Source: Meandrina meandrites (taxonomy: Eukaryota; Cnidaria; Anthozoa; Scleractinia; Meandrinidae). Taken from it: a stretch of 64,000 nucleotides of DNA. Position 1 is the stretch's first letter. Every line of letters begins with the position of its first letter. The position numbers and the translations under genes are program-made. The notes beneath the pieces are model-generated. The model saw only the letters and a program-made list of their open reading frames with translations, searched no databases and was not told the origin of the DNA. The stretch lies in the NCBI GenBank assembly GCA_963693305.1, contig OY855911.1, forward strand, positions 30,892,939-30,956,938, in the 5' to 3' direction. Positions 44,307 through 56,149 of this stretch are shown here, piece after piece.

Positions 44307-45965
44307 ATGGCTTCTGGTAGAACGAAAAACATCGAGGAAATCGACGATCTTGGGGACATGTTGGAAACAATGGCGGCGCTCCGTATTTCTGCTTTAGGAT
44401 TACAAACATTGGATCAGATGAAAGATCGAGTTAGAACGGAATTAAACCAGTCTTTAGAAAAGCCCAGCTGGACGGCAGGTCAGGTAAGACTATCAAGACA
44501 ACTGCTTAACAGGAAGTGTTTCTCCGGGGAAACGTGTTTCGTAATATCATAATGATTTAATTAAGAACCGTAGCAGAAAATAGTTTATCGAAAGTACATT
44601 GTATTCGCATTTGCGTTTTTACACAAATTTTAATGCATTAAACTCATTTTACTATACACTCGTCGAACTGTTGCTTCGACTGAACTTCATCATGAGGCTT
44701 TCCAAGTTGGCAAGGGTATATAATAATTACCGATGAATAATGCCAGGTCACGTTAATAACAGAGACAAGCATGCAATTTCTCTATCCGATTCTCTATACT
44801 CTACTATAAATGTATATTTGCTGATTTCTAGTACTGAATGAATTATCACTTTGTGTTAATAACACCTGATCGAACAACTGCATTTATTAGGCTATTTATA
44901 ACTCATTATGTTTCCCCGAAACAACTCAATAGATTTCCACGAAATTTGTGAAAGTTCACAAATCTGTAAAGAAGTAGCTAGAACGGGTTATAAAAATTGA
45001 ATATTGCACCGGGTTTTGGAAAAAGACGTCTCTTCCCAGTGCATCTTCATAACTATCAAATTGGCAAGGATATGTCAAGTTTCAAGTTGTTTAGATCAAC
45101 ATTATAGAGGAGGTGAGGAAAAAGTGTCCCAACAGCTGTGACAGTGATTATATATTGCGTGCAGTGCAGGTGTTTTCTTGGTTAGGCGAGTATTGGAAAA
45201 ATTCGTTCGTGTGTTAAGCCGCCAACTTCGATTATTAAAACCTCATGATGGGTGATTGCGATGGCCTAAAAGCCACTCCGGTCCTTTGACTATTTTTCCC
45301 ATTCTCGGACACGATGGAATATTAAACTGTGAGCCATGTGTGAATAGCAAAATGTCGCCAATTCTCTAATTCTCGACAATTCCTATCAAAGTAAGCCCCT
45401 CACACCACTGGAGGGAAAAACACTCGGTGCAATTATTGGATGGCACAACTGGAATCATGATATTCCTGTATCTATACGTAAAAAGCCAAAAATGCAAAAG
45501 AACTATTTTAAAGATCACGTTACCAATATTATTTCGCTCAGTATTAATTATTGCCATTAAAACCTTTGTAACATCTAAACCTTTTTGTTTCCTCGTTTTA
45601 CTCTCTTGAATTATGTTTTTTTTCTGGACCATACCTAACATTTTCAATGAATTGGCGGCTTAGTAAACTTTCCGGACTCGGATTTATGTTTAATTTACAC
45701 CAGGTATTTGGAACTGGATTGAAGTTTGATATAATATATTTTTTAAGGAAATCAATATTTCCATGGCAACGATAGACAGAGAAATACGAAATCAGTTCAA
45801 TTTGATGTTCTACGCGAATCAGATTTGACGTAAAAAAAATAAACACTAGTATCTGAAACTATGGAGTACTATGCATCAAATATACATGAGTAAAACAATT
45901 CTGTATGTTTGATTTCGAATAAATCGCAAATATATTTCAAACAGCGCTTTTTGTATGATAATTAA

Positions 45966-46074
45966 CAATTATTCTTTGAAATCGAGGTGAATAGTGGCAG
46001 AATATTTACCGAGCCGCGTAGCGGCGAGGTAAATATTCTGCCGCTATTCACCGAGATTGAAAAGAATAATTGTT
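45966..46074. repeat. Foldback AACAATTATTCTTT
   Basis: Arms ACAATTATTCTTTGAAATCG and CGAGATTGAAAAGAATAATTGT, inner GGTAAATATTC pairs. It lies next to the element at 46076-46906. Confidence 0.6.
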
Positions 46075-46075
46075 T

Positions 46076-46906
46076 TAGTATATACACACGAAGTGATCTC
46101 AAAACAGACAATTTAGACATTTTCAAAAGGAAACCTATGAAAGGCAATTTTATTGACGTCTAGTTTGACGTCTCAATTCATGCGTGAAACACGTACAAAA
46201 CTATTTGCAGATTCTTTTAACATGGCAAATACACAATCTTCGATAAAATCCTCGTCAAAGTGGTCCTTTTACACAGTTCAAATCGGCAACTTTAATCGAA
46301 AGTCTGCTTGGAAATCGATAACTGATCAAACAAAGTTTTCGAAGTTATCGAGAAAGGCTTGTTGGGTGCCTGTCAATGGCGGCTCGAATTGAGGTGAGTG
46401 TTGCCTTGTTGTAATATGACCTGTCTTGTTTTCTCGCGGAGATATAAAACTTCAATTCTTCTTTTTCTATTTCCTCGATTTCGGTGAGAAATTCGTTCTG
46501 TCAGGCAAACCAGTCTACAAAAATACTCGTAATGAGACAAATTGTAGTCGTGAAGATTAATTGCTGCCTATTTAGCGATAGGTCGAATTGATCACAGTAA
46601 TTATCTCGATAAACAAACTGAAAAACACTTGTTTGCAAAACATGACTTCTTCACTTATCTTTAAAAACTTTTAGGCCAGAGTTCGTTGCCTTCTTGGTGT
46701 TTTCTGGCTCGCTGTCGTCTTTTAATTTCACTTTTTTTGATTCTGAAACGCTAGCGAAACGCGAGTTTACGCCGGCCATTTTGTTTTATGTTTTATGGGA
46801 TAATGCATTATCCACTCGGTAGCGAGTGAATAATGCGGCATTAGCCCGAGATAGCGAACCAATCAGATTGCTGGAATAGCCAAGATCACTGAGTGTGTAT
46901 ATACTA
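46076..46906. mobile_element. 831-bp element with TAGTATATACACAC ends
   Basis: Left TAGTATATACACACGAAGTG with GATCT, right complement TAGTATATACACACTCAGTG with GATCT. No long frame, non-autonomous. In copy C intron 1. Confidence 0.68.
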
Positions 46907-47086
46907 ATGATAAATGGACCGTGAAGCAGACACTGCGTTAATTAAATTGCTTCGAAATGACGCCAAAATGTGTATTTAACCTAGCTTTCGTCGCCGTGAA
47001 GGCTTTGTTGATTTTGGGCCATCCCGAGAGCTTGATTTTTTCAAACGGTCAGTACTACTGTAATGTTTGGTAAATTGTCCATTTAA

Positions 47087-47742
47087 GGACGTTCGCGCGA
47101 AAATTTTCTAGTTGATAGATTTTTCTAAAATTTTTACTGAGGACGGATAATGAGTTACTTGTGTCAGAAATACAAAAAAAGTGGGGGTCACCGAGTTCGT
47201 TTCAGAGATAAAGTCTGTAGAAAACTACCCTGATTTTGAAAAATTGGCGCACGTAATTTCGCACGGCTTTCAAGGTTTGTAGTTTAAATTATCGATGATG
47301 AGAAAACGGAGGCAAACGATCTTGGTGATATTTTGAAGAAGTGCGTCTGTTGCGTAAATAATTTTAAGTGTTGCCATCTTTTATGCAAAACTTAGCTCTG
47401 CAAGAGGCATTTGAACCCGTCGTACGGCAAAACGAAAAGAACAAAAAGTGGAATTCGAACGTGCGTGGAGCAAAAAAAATCGACCTTTTAATCGATAGAT
47501 TTTTTTCATTTTCTCACAAAACGCAGATAATCGTTAACAAAAGTGATCTGCTAAGAAAAAAATAGGGGTCACCGACCATTTAAGCCAGCAAACTGCAAGC
47601 GAAGTTAACGCAACGGCTACTCACTCTATATGTGGTTGGAAAGTTTCCTCAGCGCGCGCGCTCGATGCATGACGTGGCGTAGCGTTGCGACAGGAATTAC
47701 GTGCGCAGTAAGGATGCGCATAAACAATTAGCGCAAACGTCC
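47087..47742. mobile_element. 656-bp TTAA-flanked MITE in copy C intron 1
   Basis: Ends GGACGTTCGCGC and complement GCGCAAACGTCC; TTAA directly on both sides (47083-47086, 47743-47746). TTAA duplications fit Kolobok or piggyBac-type elements. Confidence 0.75.
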
Positions 47743-47791
47743 TTAAAGCGATTTTTCTTTTATTGTAGAAGTTATAAACAACTGTCATGTA

Positions 47792-47851
47792 ATGCAATCT
47801 AATGCAGTGCAATGCAATGCAATGTAATGTAATGCAATGCAATGCAATGTG
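47792..47851. repeat. Degenerate (AATGC/AATGT) pentanucleotide tract
   Basis: About a dozen 5-bp units of GCAAT and GTAAT follow the TTAA element in copy C intron 1. Confidence 0.8.
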
Positions 47852-50348
47852 AAGAAAATAATTTCAAAATGCACAATGTGGCATTACCAGGCATGAATTG
47901 TCAAAGGACAGACTGAAAATTAGCCAGTAAATGATACTACAACACAATTCAAGGTCAAGTTTGATTTGTCTTCTTTTTCATCTTTCAGGCCTTTTCCATT
48001 TTATCAGAAGCAAAAGATGAAGATGCCTTGAAAAAACAAGTTTTACTGATGCTTTACACTGACGTCGAAAATTGTCTGAATAGAATGGATAAGAAAATTA
48101 TGACTTTGTTGGAAAAGAACGTGGGTAACGTTAGAGAAAAGATAAAACACCATCAAGACCAACTGAAGCGGAATGAATACTTCCTTTTAGTGGCAGGTAA
48201 ATCAATGGCAAAATCAGTGGTTTTGATAATTAAAACTAAATAACTTCAGTGAAGAATTGAAATACACCGTCTAATGCAACTAACTGAGAGGGATTTAAAA
48301 GAAAAAATGGGGTCAGGTTGCAGCTCTCGCAAGGTCTCTCATGAATGGCTCGCTACCAATAGGGTTACTTCTGATCTTTTAAGTGCACATTTTGCACCAT
48401 ATCAAGGAAGCGTTTCAAGATACAAATCAAAAGAAAAGGTTCTCAAGTATTGAAAAAATCTTACAAACACGACATGTTTCCGCAAATTTCACAGCAAATT
48501 TCCTAGGGGCCTCAGTTTTAGGATTGCGAAGTGAAGAAAATTTGACTTATCGACACACCGAGAAGTTAATCTAATAAGTCAGAATAAGAAGGCAACCTAA
48601 CAATTGACGGCTTATTAAATTTAAAGGTGAGACCGGCTCCGGAAAAAGCAGCTTGGTGAATCTTATTCTAGGAGAGGAACTTCTTCCATATTCAGTACTC
48701 AGCACAACGTCTACCATATGCGAACTGAAATACGGAGAACAGCGCAGAATTGTGGCTCACTTTAAAGACAAGGATCCTGAAACAGGGCTTCCTACAAAGT
48801 CCTTTGATCTAGTGGAGCCTCCAGAGGGATCATCTGAACAAAGTTACCTTCAGCAAATCTCTCCTTATGTTCACGTGAAGAGTGATCGAGAAAAAGGTTC
48901 AATTTACAAGAAGATTGAAATATTCTGGTCTCACCAACTTTTGCAGGTAACTAATTTGGCACATCAAACAACACTTATGGTCTAATTTTTAGCACTACTT
49001 ACGCAAAACTCTTTTCTCTATGGAATATATCTTGTCTAAATTTACAAGCAAGATCTAAGGCCAGGGTCAAATGTCGAACTTAATGTCGAACCTAATGCAA
49101 ATTACCGAAAACAATAGCTTGTGCTCACTGGTATTAGGTTCGAATCATGTGAAGTTCGACGTTTGACCATGGCCTTAGATCTTGCTTGTAAATTTAGACA
49201 AGATATATTCCTTAGAGAAAAGAGTTTTGTTATTGTTATGTAAATTTTAGATGGCTTTGAATCTTACCCACAGCCTTTTTCACAAAATTGTTAATTTTTT
49301 TGGCCGATCAAACAAAAATATAACAAACAAAAATCTTCACGAGGGAGCTTTTAAGTTCTTAGCCTCAAACCTGAGTTACTCTTGACCTCTTTTCACGTTG
49401 CCATGGCGACAAATCTTGACGTCTTTTGAGTCCGACTCTGTCAATTGGTAAACGATTTACTGGTTTTCAGTATACGTCTTTTAGCCCGCAACATTGGCCT
49501 GCCTGTAATGAATTGCTAAAGACGACAAGATCTCGATCTAAAGGATTGATCGATAAGCATAGCAGTAGTGAGGTTTTAAGGTTTACTATTCTATATGAGG
49601 TGATAATAACTCAGTGTGATATTCTGTACCAAATTCCACGAATTACCTTTCAATTCTCTATCTTTAAGAAAGGCGTGGTTATCATTGACAGTCCTGGTAT
49701 TGGCGAGTCTGAAATCTTGGACGAGATAGTCAAACAATACCTTCCCCAAGCCTTTGCATTTATTTATGTCATCAACAGTGTAAATGCTGGTGGAATTCAG
49801 AAAGGAAGGGTAAGCATTAAACGTTAATAGCTTAGTGAATTTTTTGTTATTTGTAGCAATACACCTGAAATAACAACAGATGCAATGTTCTTGACTATTT
49901 AGCTTCGCTTCATCGTTAAATATGGAGAGACGCTGTTGTCCTGGTCTACTCGAAAACGACCCTCATAAATTCACAGTTCCTTTCTACGCTCAGGTGTATA
50001 AATGGACTACCTAACATAAATTACTAGCATCCTATCTAGGAGTGGCACGACAATACCTTCAGGTGCTCATTTTATTTGGAAAACGGAATTTTACTTTTTC
50101 CGTGCGTACACACATATCGTTTACTTATCGTTTTCCTTCGATCTCACTTATCAGCCTCTTATCGAATATATTTTACAAGTGTGTGCTTTGAATCAATCCA
50201 AATTCTCCTTCTCTTTCTCTATTAAATATCAGCAAGTACTTTTAAATACTGGTCTCAGTTAGAACCTCTTGCTTGTGGATCTCTGTCGGCTCGTAATTAA
50301 CGCTTAATGATTTTCAAGATTTGGTAAAAGAAGACCTGATTAAGTAGT

Positions 50349-50721
50349 GGTACCTTCCAATAAGCGCCCCCATTCTAATGAGCGATCCCCATATTCCCCA
50401 TTCTTGACACTGAAGTCATCGTCGTCGCATGGAGAAACTCATGAACATTCACCGTACCATACATGTACTTTTTTAGTTACTGCTAAAATGAACAATTCTT
50501 TTAAAAGTAACTGAGCTTTCAACAATTTGTCACTGTTACAGTTTCTGTTTCGTTAGTTATTTTAATATTTATTAAAGTTTTGTTTTGAACATTTGGTTGT
50601 TTCTCAAAAAATAAAATAAGCGCCCTGTCCCGAATAAGCGCCCTGTCTCGAATAAGCGCCCTCCGTTGAGGTGCCAAAAGTAAGTAAGCGCCCCGGGCGC
50701 TAAATCGAATCATTACGGTAC
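50349..50721. mobile_element. Repeat rich in AATAAGCGCC, copy C intron 4
   Basis: Bounded by GGTACCTTCCAATAAGCGCC and complement-like GCGCTAAATC..ACGGTAC. It contains three tandem units of about 18 bp, CGAATAAGCGCCCTGTC. Confidence 0.55.
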
Positions 50722-53700
50722 TCTGAAGTGTAGCAGTGAAACATTCTTATCTGGCGCGATCGAGATCAAATGCTGTGACCTCATCGCTTTCAAAAAGTTC
50801 CGTTTTCACCATCCACACGAAAATGGAGAGCGTTTTCGAAAAGTTGCGTTTTCGGTCACCGTTTTCGCCGAATACCTTTGGACGGAAGACTAATCAGAAA
50901 GAAAAAGGGAACATGTAGGCGAGTCTTATATAACTTTCTTTTGTCCTGGGCGTTTCCAGGCTTATTCCAACGTTAGCGCGCAAATTATATAGTGATTATG
51001 TGATTCTAAGCAACAGGTTTATTTACAACAGTTCTTATCCAGACACCGCTGTAAAGGAGAAAGAACTGTTTGCCTGCTTCCCCACCCCAAACTGTTCAGT
51101 GCGAAAAAGTCGATGTGAGTCTCTATTTAAATGATCTTACCTTTGACTTACAGCTTGAAAAGTTGTTGGAAGAAGTAAGGAAAGTGACACTTGAGGGACA
51201 AGGAGAATCAGTTTCATCCCAGTGCGCTTTGTTCGTGTGCAACAAATGGGACCTAGTTCCGGAAAAGGAGAATAAAGAGGTCAAAAATAATGTGATGAAG
51301 AAACTGAAAAAGTGCTGGCCTGGTCTTAATCCCGAATTACAGATCATCTACATGTCAACAAAGAACGAGAGTGTCGCTCAGGACCACGGAAAAATCACAG
51401 ACGAATTTTCCACTCTGATGAATGGTATGAGGAATATGGTTTTGAAGAGCATTCAAGCTAGGCTAGAAATGCATTGGAAGTAAGTATTTAAGTGAAACGA
51501 TTTTTTTTTTCATTGATTGACTTTAGAACCAAAATAACAATATAAATCAAAAAATACAAAATCAAACGCTACTACACCTAATTCGAGAGGAAACTAGAAC
51601 TGAAATTAGTCAAACCGGCAAGTCATCAATTATAGCAATAAAAAAGATACAGCCAAGGTTTAAGTTGTAAGACGTGTAAATGTTTCTTACAGATTTATGA
51701 GTATAAAGCTCTGGAGAAAGACGATACTATCTCCCATGTAAACACATCACTATTGACTATGCCAAGTTGCGTAGACCTAGTATTTGACTTGTGTGCTTGA
51801 AAGGGTAATGTTAATACAATTCAATTTCCTCAAACGTTTCCAGACTGATGTCTCGTCATCACAATGTTTAACTTGTGACTGTGAGATACAGCAGTCTGGA
51901 AACGTCTGAGAAAATTGTGTAAACCTTTCTCCTCAAGCCGGCAGAGAAATAGTAGTGCTCAGCTAGTCCCATACACATCGTACTTCGCCCTCAGGTACGA
52001 TGCCAGAATTTATGGATTTCTAATGGCACCTTATTTTACTATTATGTAATATTGACACAAATGTTTTCAAAAACGAGATTATTCCATTAGTTATTTTTTT
52101 TATTTTTTAATGACCAAAACATAAGTCAGTACAGTTTGTGAGCTCCATTCATTTCGCAACTAATTTTACTGACGGTTCTGAGGTGCATATGTATTTCGCG
52201 CTCAAAACCGAGCAGGTTTTAATTACAATGGCTCAAATATTACATTAAATTGTTGTCTAGACAGAACTAAAAATGGCTAAATGGCTAAATGGCTAATGGC
52301 TTTAATGGTGATATACCGAAAGAACAAATCGGCGAAACTATTTCGTGAGCGATTCATCTTGCTGGCTATGTAAATCTCGGTTTGCTCTAGAAACCAATCA
52401 AATACTGAAAATATTCTTCATGCTCATCTATGTGCATCTAAATACACGTTTTATTTCATTTCTTTCAGATGGCTAGATTACTTGCTCTCACGGATAATTT
52501 ATCAAGCAAAAGCTTTTGTGATAAATGCTTCCAGAGACCACGACGAAGTCACTCAAAAAATGGCCTTGATTCGTCAACGTTTGTCTCTGATCGGACAACA
52601 ACAAACACAAGTTATGGAAGAGCTTCATAACTATTTGAAGGCCCGTGTCGATGGTGCTGTTCAGAAGCTATCAGAGTATCTTAAGTCAGATGATGTCAGA
52701 GTCCGCTTTACAACATGGAGCTTAGACGAAGTTCCAAAGGCGGGGAGCTCCTGAGAAGAGACAAAAAACAATATCGCAAAAGTGTTAAAAAGCCGGCTGA
52801 GAGAAACCATACAGCATTGGGAAGAAGATAACAAAGTATTCTCAGATGCACGTGAATCCCTTTTACAACACTTTCAGCAGCGGTACAATTTTGTTGAAGG
52901 GCAATTACGGAATCTCCAAGATGCTGTCACAAATGATGACCTCGATGTCCCAGAAAGTAATCCACCCGATAGAAGCTTAACTACGGCAGAAAAGGTTGCC
53001 ATAGGCGTCACTAGTCCAATCTGGATTCCACTTTCCCTATATGTGCTGGTCATCGGTGCCCCAGTGGTCGGCATACTGGTAATTAAAAACATGCTGGAAG
53101 ATAAGAGTAAAATCAAGAAATACGAAAAAGAAAAGTGTGCTTTCATGGCTAAATCGTCTGCGGGCTATCTCGATGATGCAACAAACGAAAAGGTGCTCAA
53201 GTGTTTCGTGGAGGACCAACTGAAAGAGGCGAAGTTCTGCCTAAAGCAAATTGAAGCCCGTATTCCAGAGCTCATCCAGGCTGACAAGCTGTTGTGTAAA
53301 CAACTCAGTGATGAAACCCGCTCACAGGAAGAGATACAAAAGCTGTACCAACCAATAATGGATGAAGCATCTGACATCAGGGTACATTTGTCATTATTTG
53401 GTTTAAAAGAAATCCGTGCCGTTGATATCAGCAGTGAGGAGTTAGACTGGAAAGAAATGTCGCCCCCTCTTGGCTCTGGTGCGTTTGCCACTGTGTACCA
53501 AGGGAAGATGAGAAAGCATGAAGTCGAGCAAATCGTGGCATTAAAGGTTTGCAACGAAGTACTCGACGCCACAAATGCACGTCTTATCACGGCGAAGGTG
53601 GACCTTCTGAGGTACGTGATTTTCCCCCAAACGTTACCGCCTTACATATAAGAGCTAAAATATGAAGTAGTAGGAACAAAATATGCCGATCAGAGCGTCC

Positions 53701-54587
53701 TGAATACCAGCGTTAATAAAGAAATTAGCCGAACGCTCAACCTTATTTAGACTGTATTTTTTCTTAACTCTTTTTTCACAAACTTCCCAAGTTATTTCTC
53801 AGTTGCATTCAAGGCATGTGTTATCTTTTTAAAGCAAAATGGCGTGACAATTTGTGACACTGGTATACCCCCGAGGTATACCAGATGTCTTTGGAGACCC
53901 AAGAGTACACAATTAATTAATTAATTGCACCCTGTGCCAATCGGAAGAGTAACGCGATTTTGGAATCGTCTGTATATGGTGTGTAATTTTCATTCCTTTC
54001 TTTAGAAAATTGGAGCATCCTCACATCGTAAAGTTTTATGGCACCTCACTTCTCAAGAAAGGGGACACCACACGAGTAATCCTAGTCATGAAAAAGTGCA
54101 AAGGAAACTTAAAGAGTCGCATCTTTGATCACCCAGAATCAGTTCCTGCAAAAGACAGAAATCCTGCTGTTGTTAGAGAAGTATATCGTTGGGCAAAAGA
54201 GATCACCGATGCTCTTGCGTTTATGCACAAACATGGAGTGGTCCACAGAGACCTGAAGCTAGAGAACATCTTGGTATGAAGCTAACAAGTGTTGAAAATC
54301 TAAGAGGGACCAACTTAGAACATTGTTCAAAATCTCTCAGAAAGTTTTTTTTTGTTTCTTTTATAAATTTCCACGGGAGAGAAAAAAGGAAAAAAAATCA
54401 TTCCACTCTCGTGACAAGATGATTATTACGTCTTTCTCATTTCATAATCGAGCGTAAAATTTATCATCTTTCTTAATTTATCACCACATGTTAAGCTATC
54501 TACATTGCCGATCTTAGCAGTATGCAGGACGCATGTCCCTTACATACCTAGATAAATTAATGACTTTGCTGATCAGAACTGTAGTTT

Positions 54588-54670
54588 CTCTGTAGCTTAG
54601 TGGATATGGCGCCCGCCGGGTGTTTGGGAGGTCATGGGTTCGAATCCTGTCGAGAACTCAATTAGATTTT
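54588..54670 (+). mobile_element. tRNA-derived SINE head in copy C intron 7
   Basis: TAGCTTAGTGGATATGGCGC with B box GGGTTCGAATCC and a tail GATTTTTTTCTTTGTT. The position relative to exon 8 is close to that in copy A; B lacks it. Confidence 0.68.
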
Positions 54671-55511
54671 TTTCTTTGTTGTATAGTTTGAATGTACTGT
54701 ACTGGAAACAACTGCCGACCCATCAATCAGTTCGGGCTCTCTTTCAGATTACGAAAAAAAATTGTTTCTTTAATTTTCTTAGCATTATTTAATTGCATTA
54801 TTGCTTTTATTGTTTTCTTGTTTAAGCTCTCAGAGGAGAACTTAGTGAAGATTACTGGTGTTGACGTTTCTAAAAAAGTAAAGGACATCACAGGTACTTT
54901 GGTGGGAACCCCTGTTCACATCGCACCAGAAGTGTTTCATTCTGAGGTGTATGACAGCAAAGCAGACATATACAGCTTTGGCATAATACTCTGGGAGATG
55001 TGGTATGGTCAGCAGGCCTTTGCTGAAGCTAGAGTGCCGGTGAAAGCTCTCTTCAGCTTGGTGGATGACGGCTATCGTCTGAAAGATGTCAAAGGTGAAA
55101 AGGAACCTCCGCGCCGCTGGAAAATATTGATGGAGAAATGCTGGAATAAAGACCCAGATGAACGCCCATCTGCTTGGACATGTCACCAAGAAATTACGAA
55201 ACTCTCTGAAGCAGTTATAAGACCCTAGTAACATTAACAGCGGTCCAATGAAATAATTTAAGATGGCCAGCAAAAATTTTCAGCACTTCTACGGGGCATT
55301 TGAGGTGGCTTTGAGCCCCCCGTTGGAAAAATTCGTTTTAAACTTTTCAAACAAAAGTTGTCTATTGACACGCTGGTAAAAATGGGGATCACCTAGCATG
55401 CCTAACTCTAATAACAATAGTTGTAACAATAATTAGCACTTTAATGACCTCGGAGAAGCTGGACCATTTAGCTGTATTACATATTAGGCAGGCACAAGTG
55501 CTTACTTATCA

Positions 55512-55860
55512 AAGATAAAAAGAACCTCCGTTCCGCTGGAAAAAATTGATGGAGAAATGTTGGAATAAATACCCAGATGAACGCCCATCTGCTTGGATAT
55601 GTCACCAAGAAATTATCAAACTGTCTGAAGCAGTTATAAGACCTTAGTGATTTCCAGCACTTCTATGAGTAACTTAAGTTGGCTCTGAACCACCCTCGGC
55701 AAAATTTGTTTTAAAGTTTTCAAAAAAATACGTTGTCCCTCGGCACGCTGGTCATCTGTTTTACGGGATCACCTTACTCTAATTATAATGGCAACAATAA
55801 TTGACACTTTAATGACTACACAGATGCTATAGTAACATGTCATGTCAAGTAAATGACCAC
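55512..55860 (+). pseudogene. Duplicated tail of exon 8 plus 3' flank, behind copy C
   Basis: A second partial copy of the final exon, from KKEPP through PDERPSAWICHQEI to LSEAVIRP and a TAG at 55645-55647, sits about 285 bp after the C stop codon. Its 3' flank (TTCCAGCACTTCTATG and onward) repeats the flank of the main copy. It has no splice acceptor or upstream kinase sequence and encodes no domain alone. Confidence 0.8.
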
Positions 55861-56149
55861 AACGTAAATGTTGCAGTTAATTTTTTTCCTCAGTTAAATT
55901 TTATTCTTCCTTTGTTTGTGGGTATGGTAATGTATGATAATGGTTTTAAACAATTAGCAAGAATAAAAATGAACTGAAGAAAAAAATTAACTGCAACATA
56001 AAAACCAATGATTGCGCAGACATCATTATCTTTTTTACCACCAATTAATAAATAGTGGTAATATTGTTTCATCAAAGTCAGTGAACTCGAAGGTGCTTGA
56101 AACCGTAAGGACCTTGAGAAAGTAGGACCATTTAGCTGGTGCTTTAGGT

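Larger units (their letters stand above)
44307..55228 (+). pseudogene. Copy C: GTPase-kinase family member with nonsense codon in stalk and mutated D-x-G
   Basis: Exons 44307-44483, 47989-48196, 48627-48946, 49669-49809, 51154-51479, 52469-53611, 54006-54273 and 54827-55228; 994 codons if read through. GTPase motifs are intact (GETGSGKSS, DSPGIGES, CNKWDLVP). TGA at 52752-52754 replaces the Trp codon of A and B (SSW-EE), near residue 486, ahead of the hydrophobic segment and kinase. Kinase: GSGAFATV, VALK and HRDLKLEN are kept, but the magnesium-binding triplet reads G-V-D instead of D-[V/I]-G. Exon 6 is 3 bp shorter than in A and B. A truncated soluble GTPase of about 485 residues could still be made. 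The exon sequence is a mosaic of A-like and B-like blocks. Confidence 0.82.
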
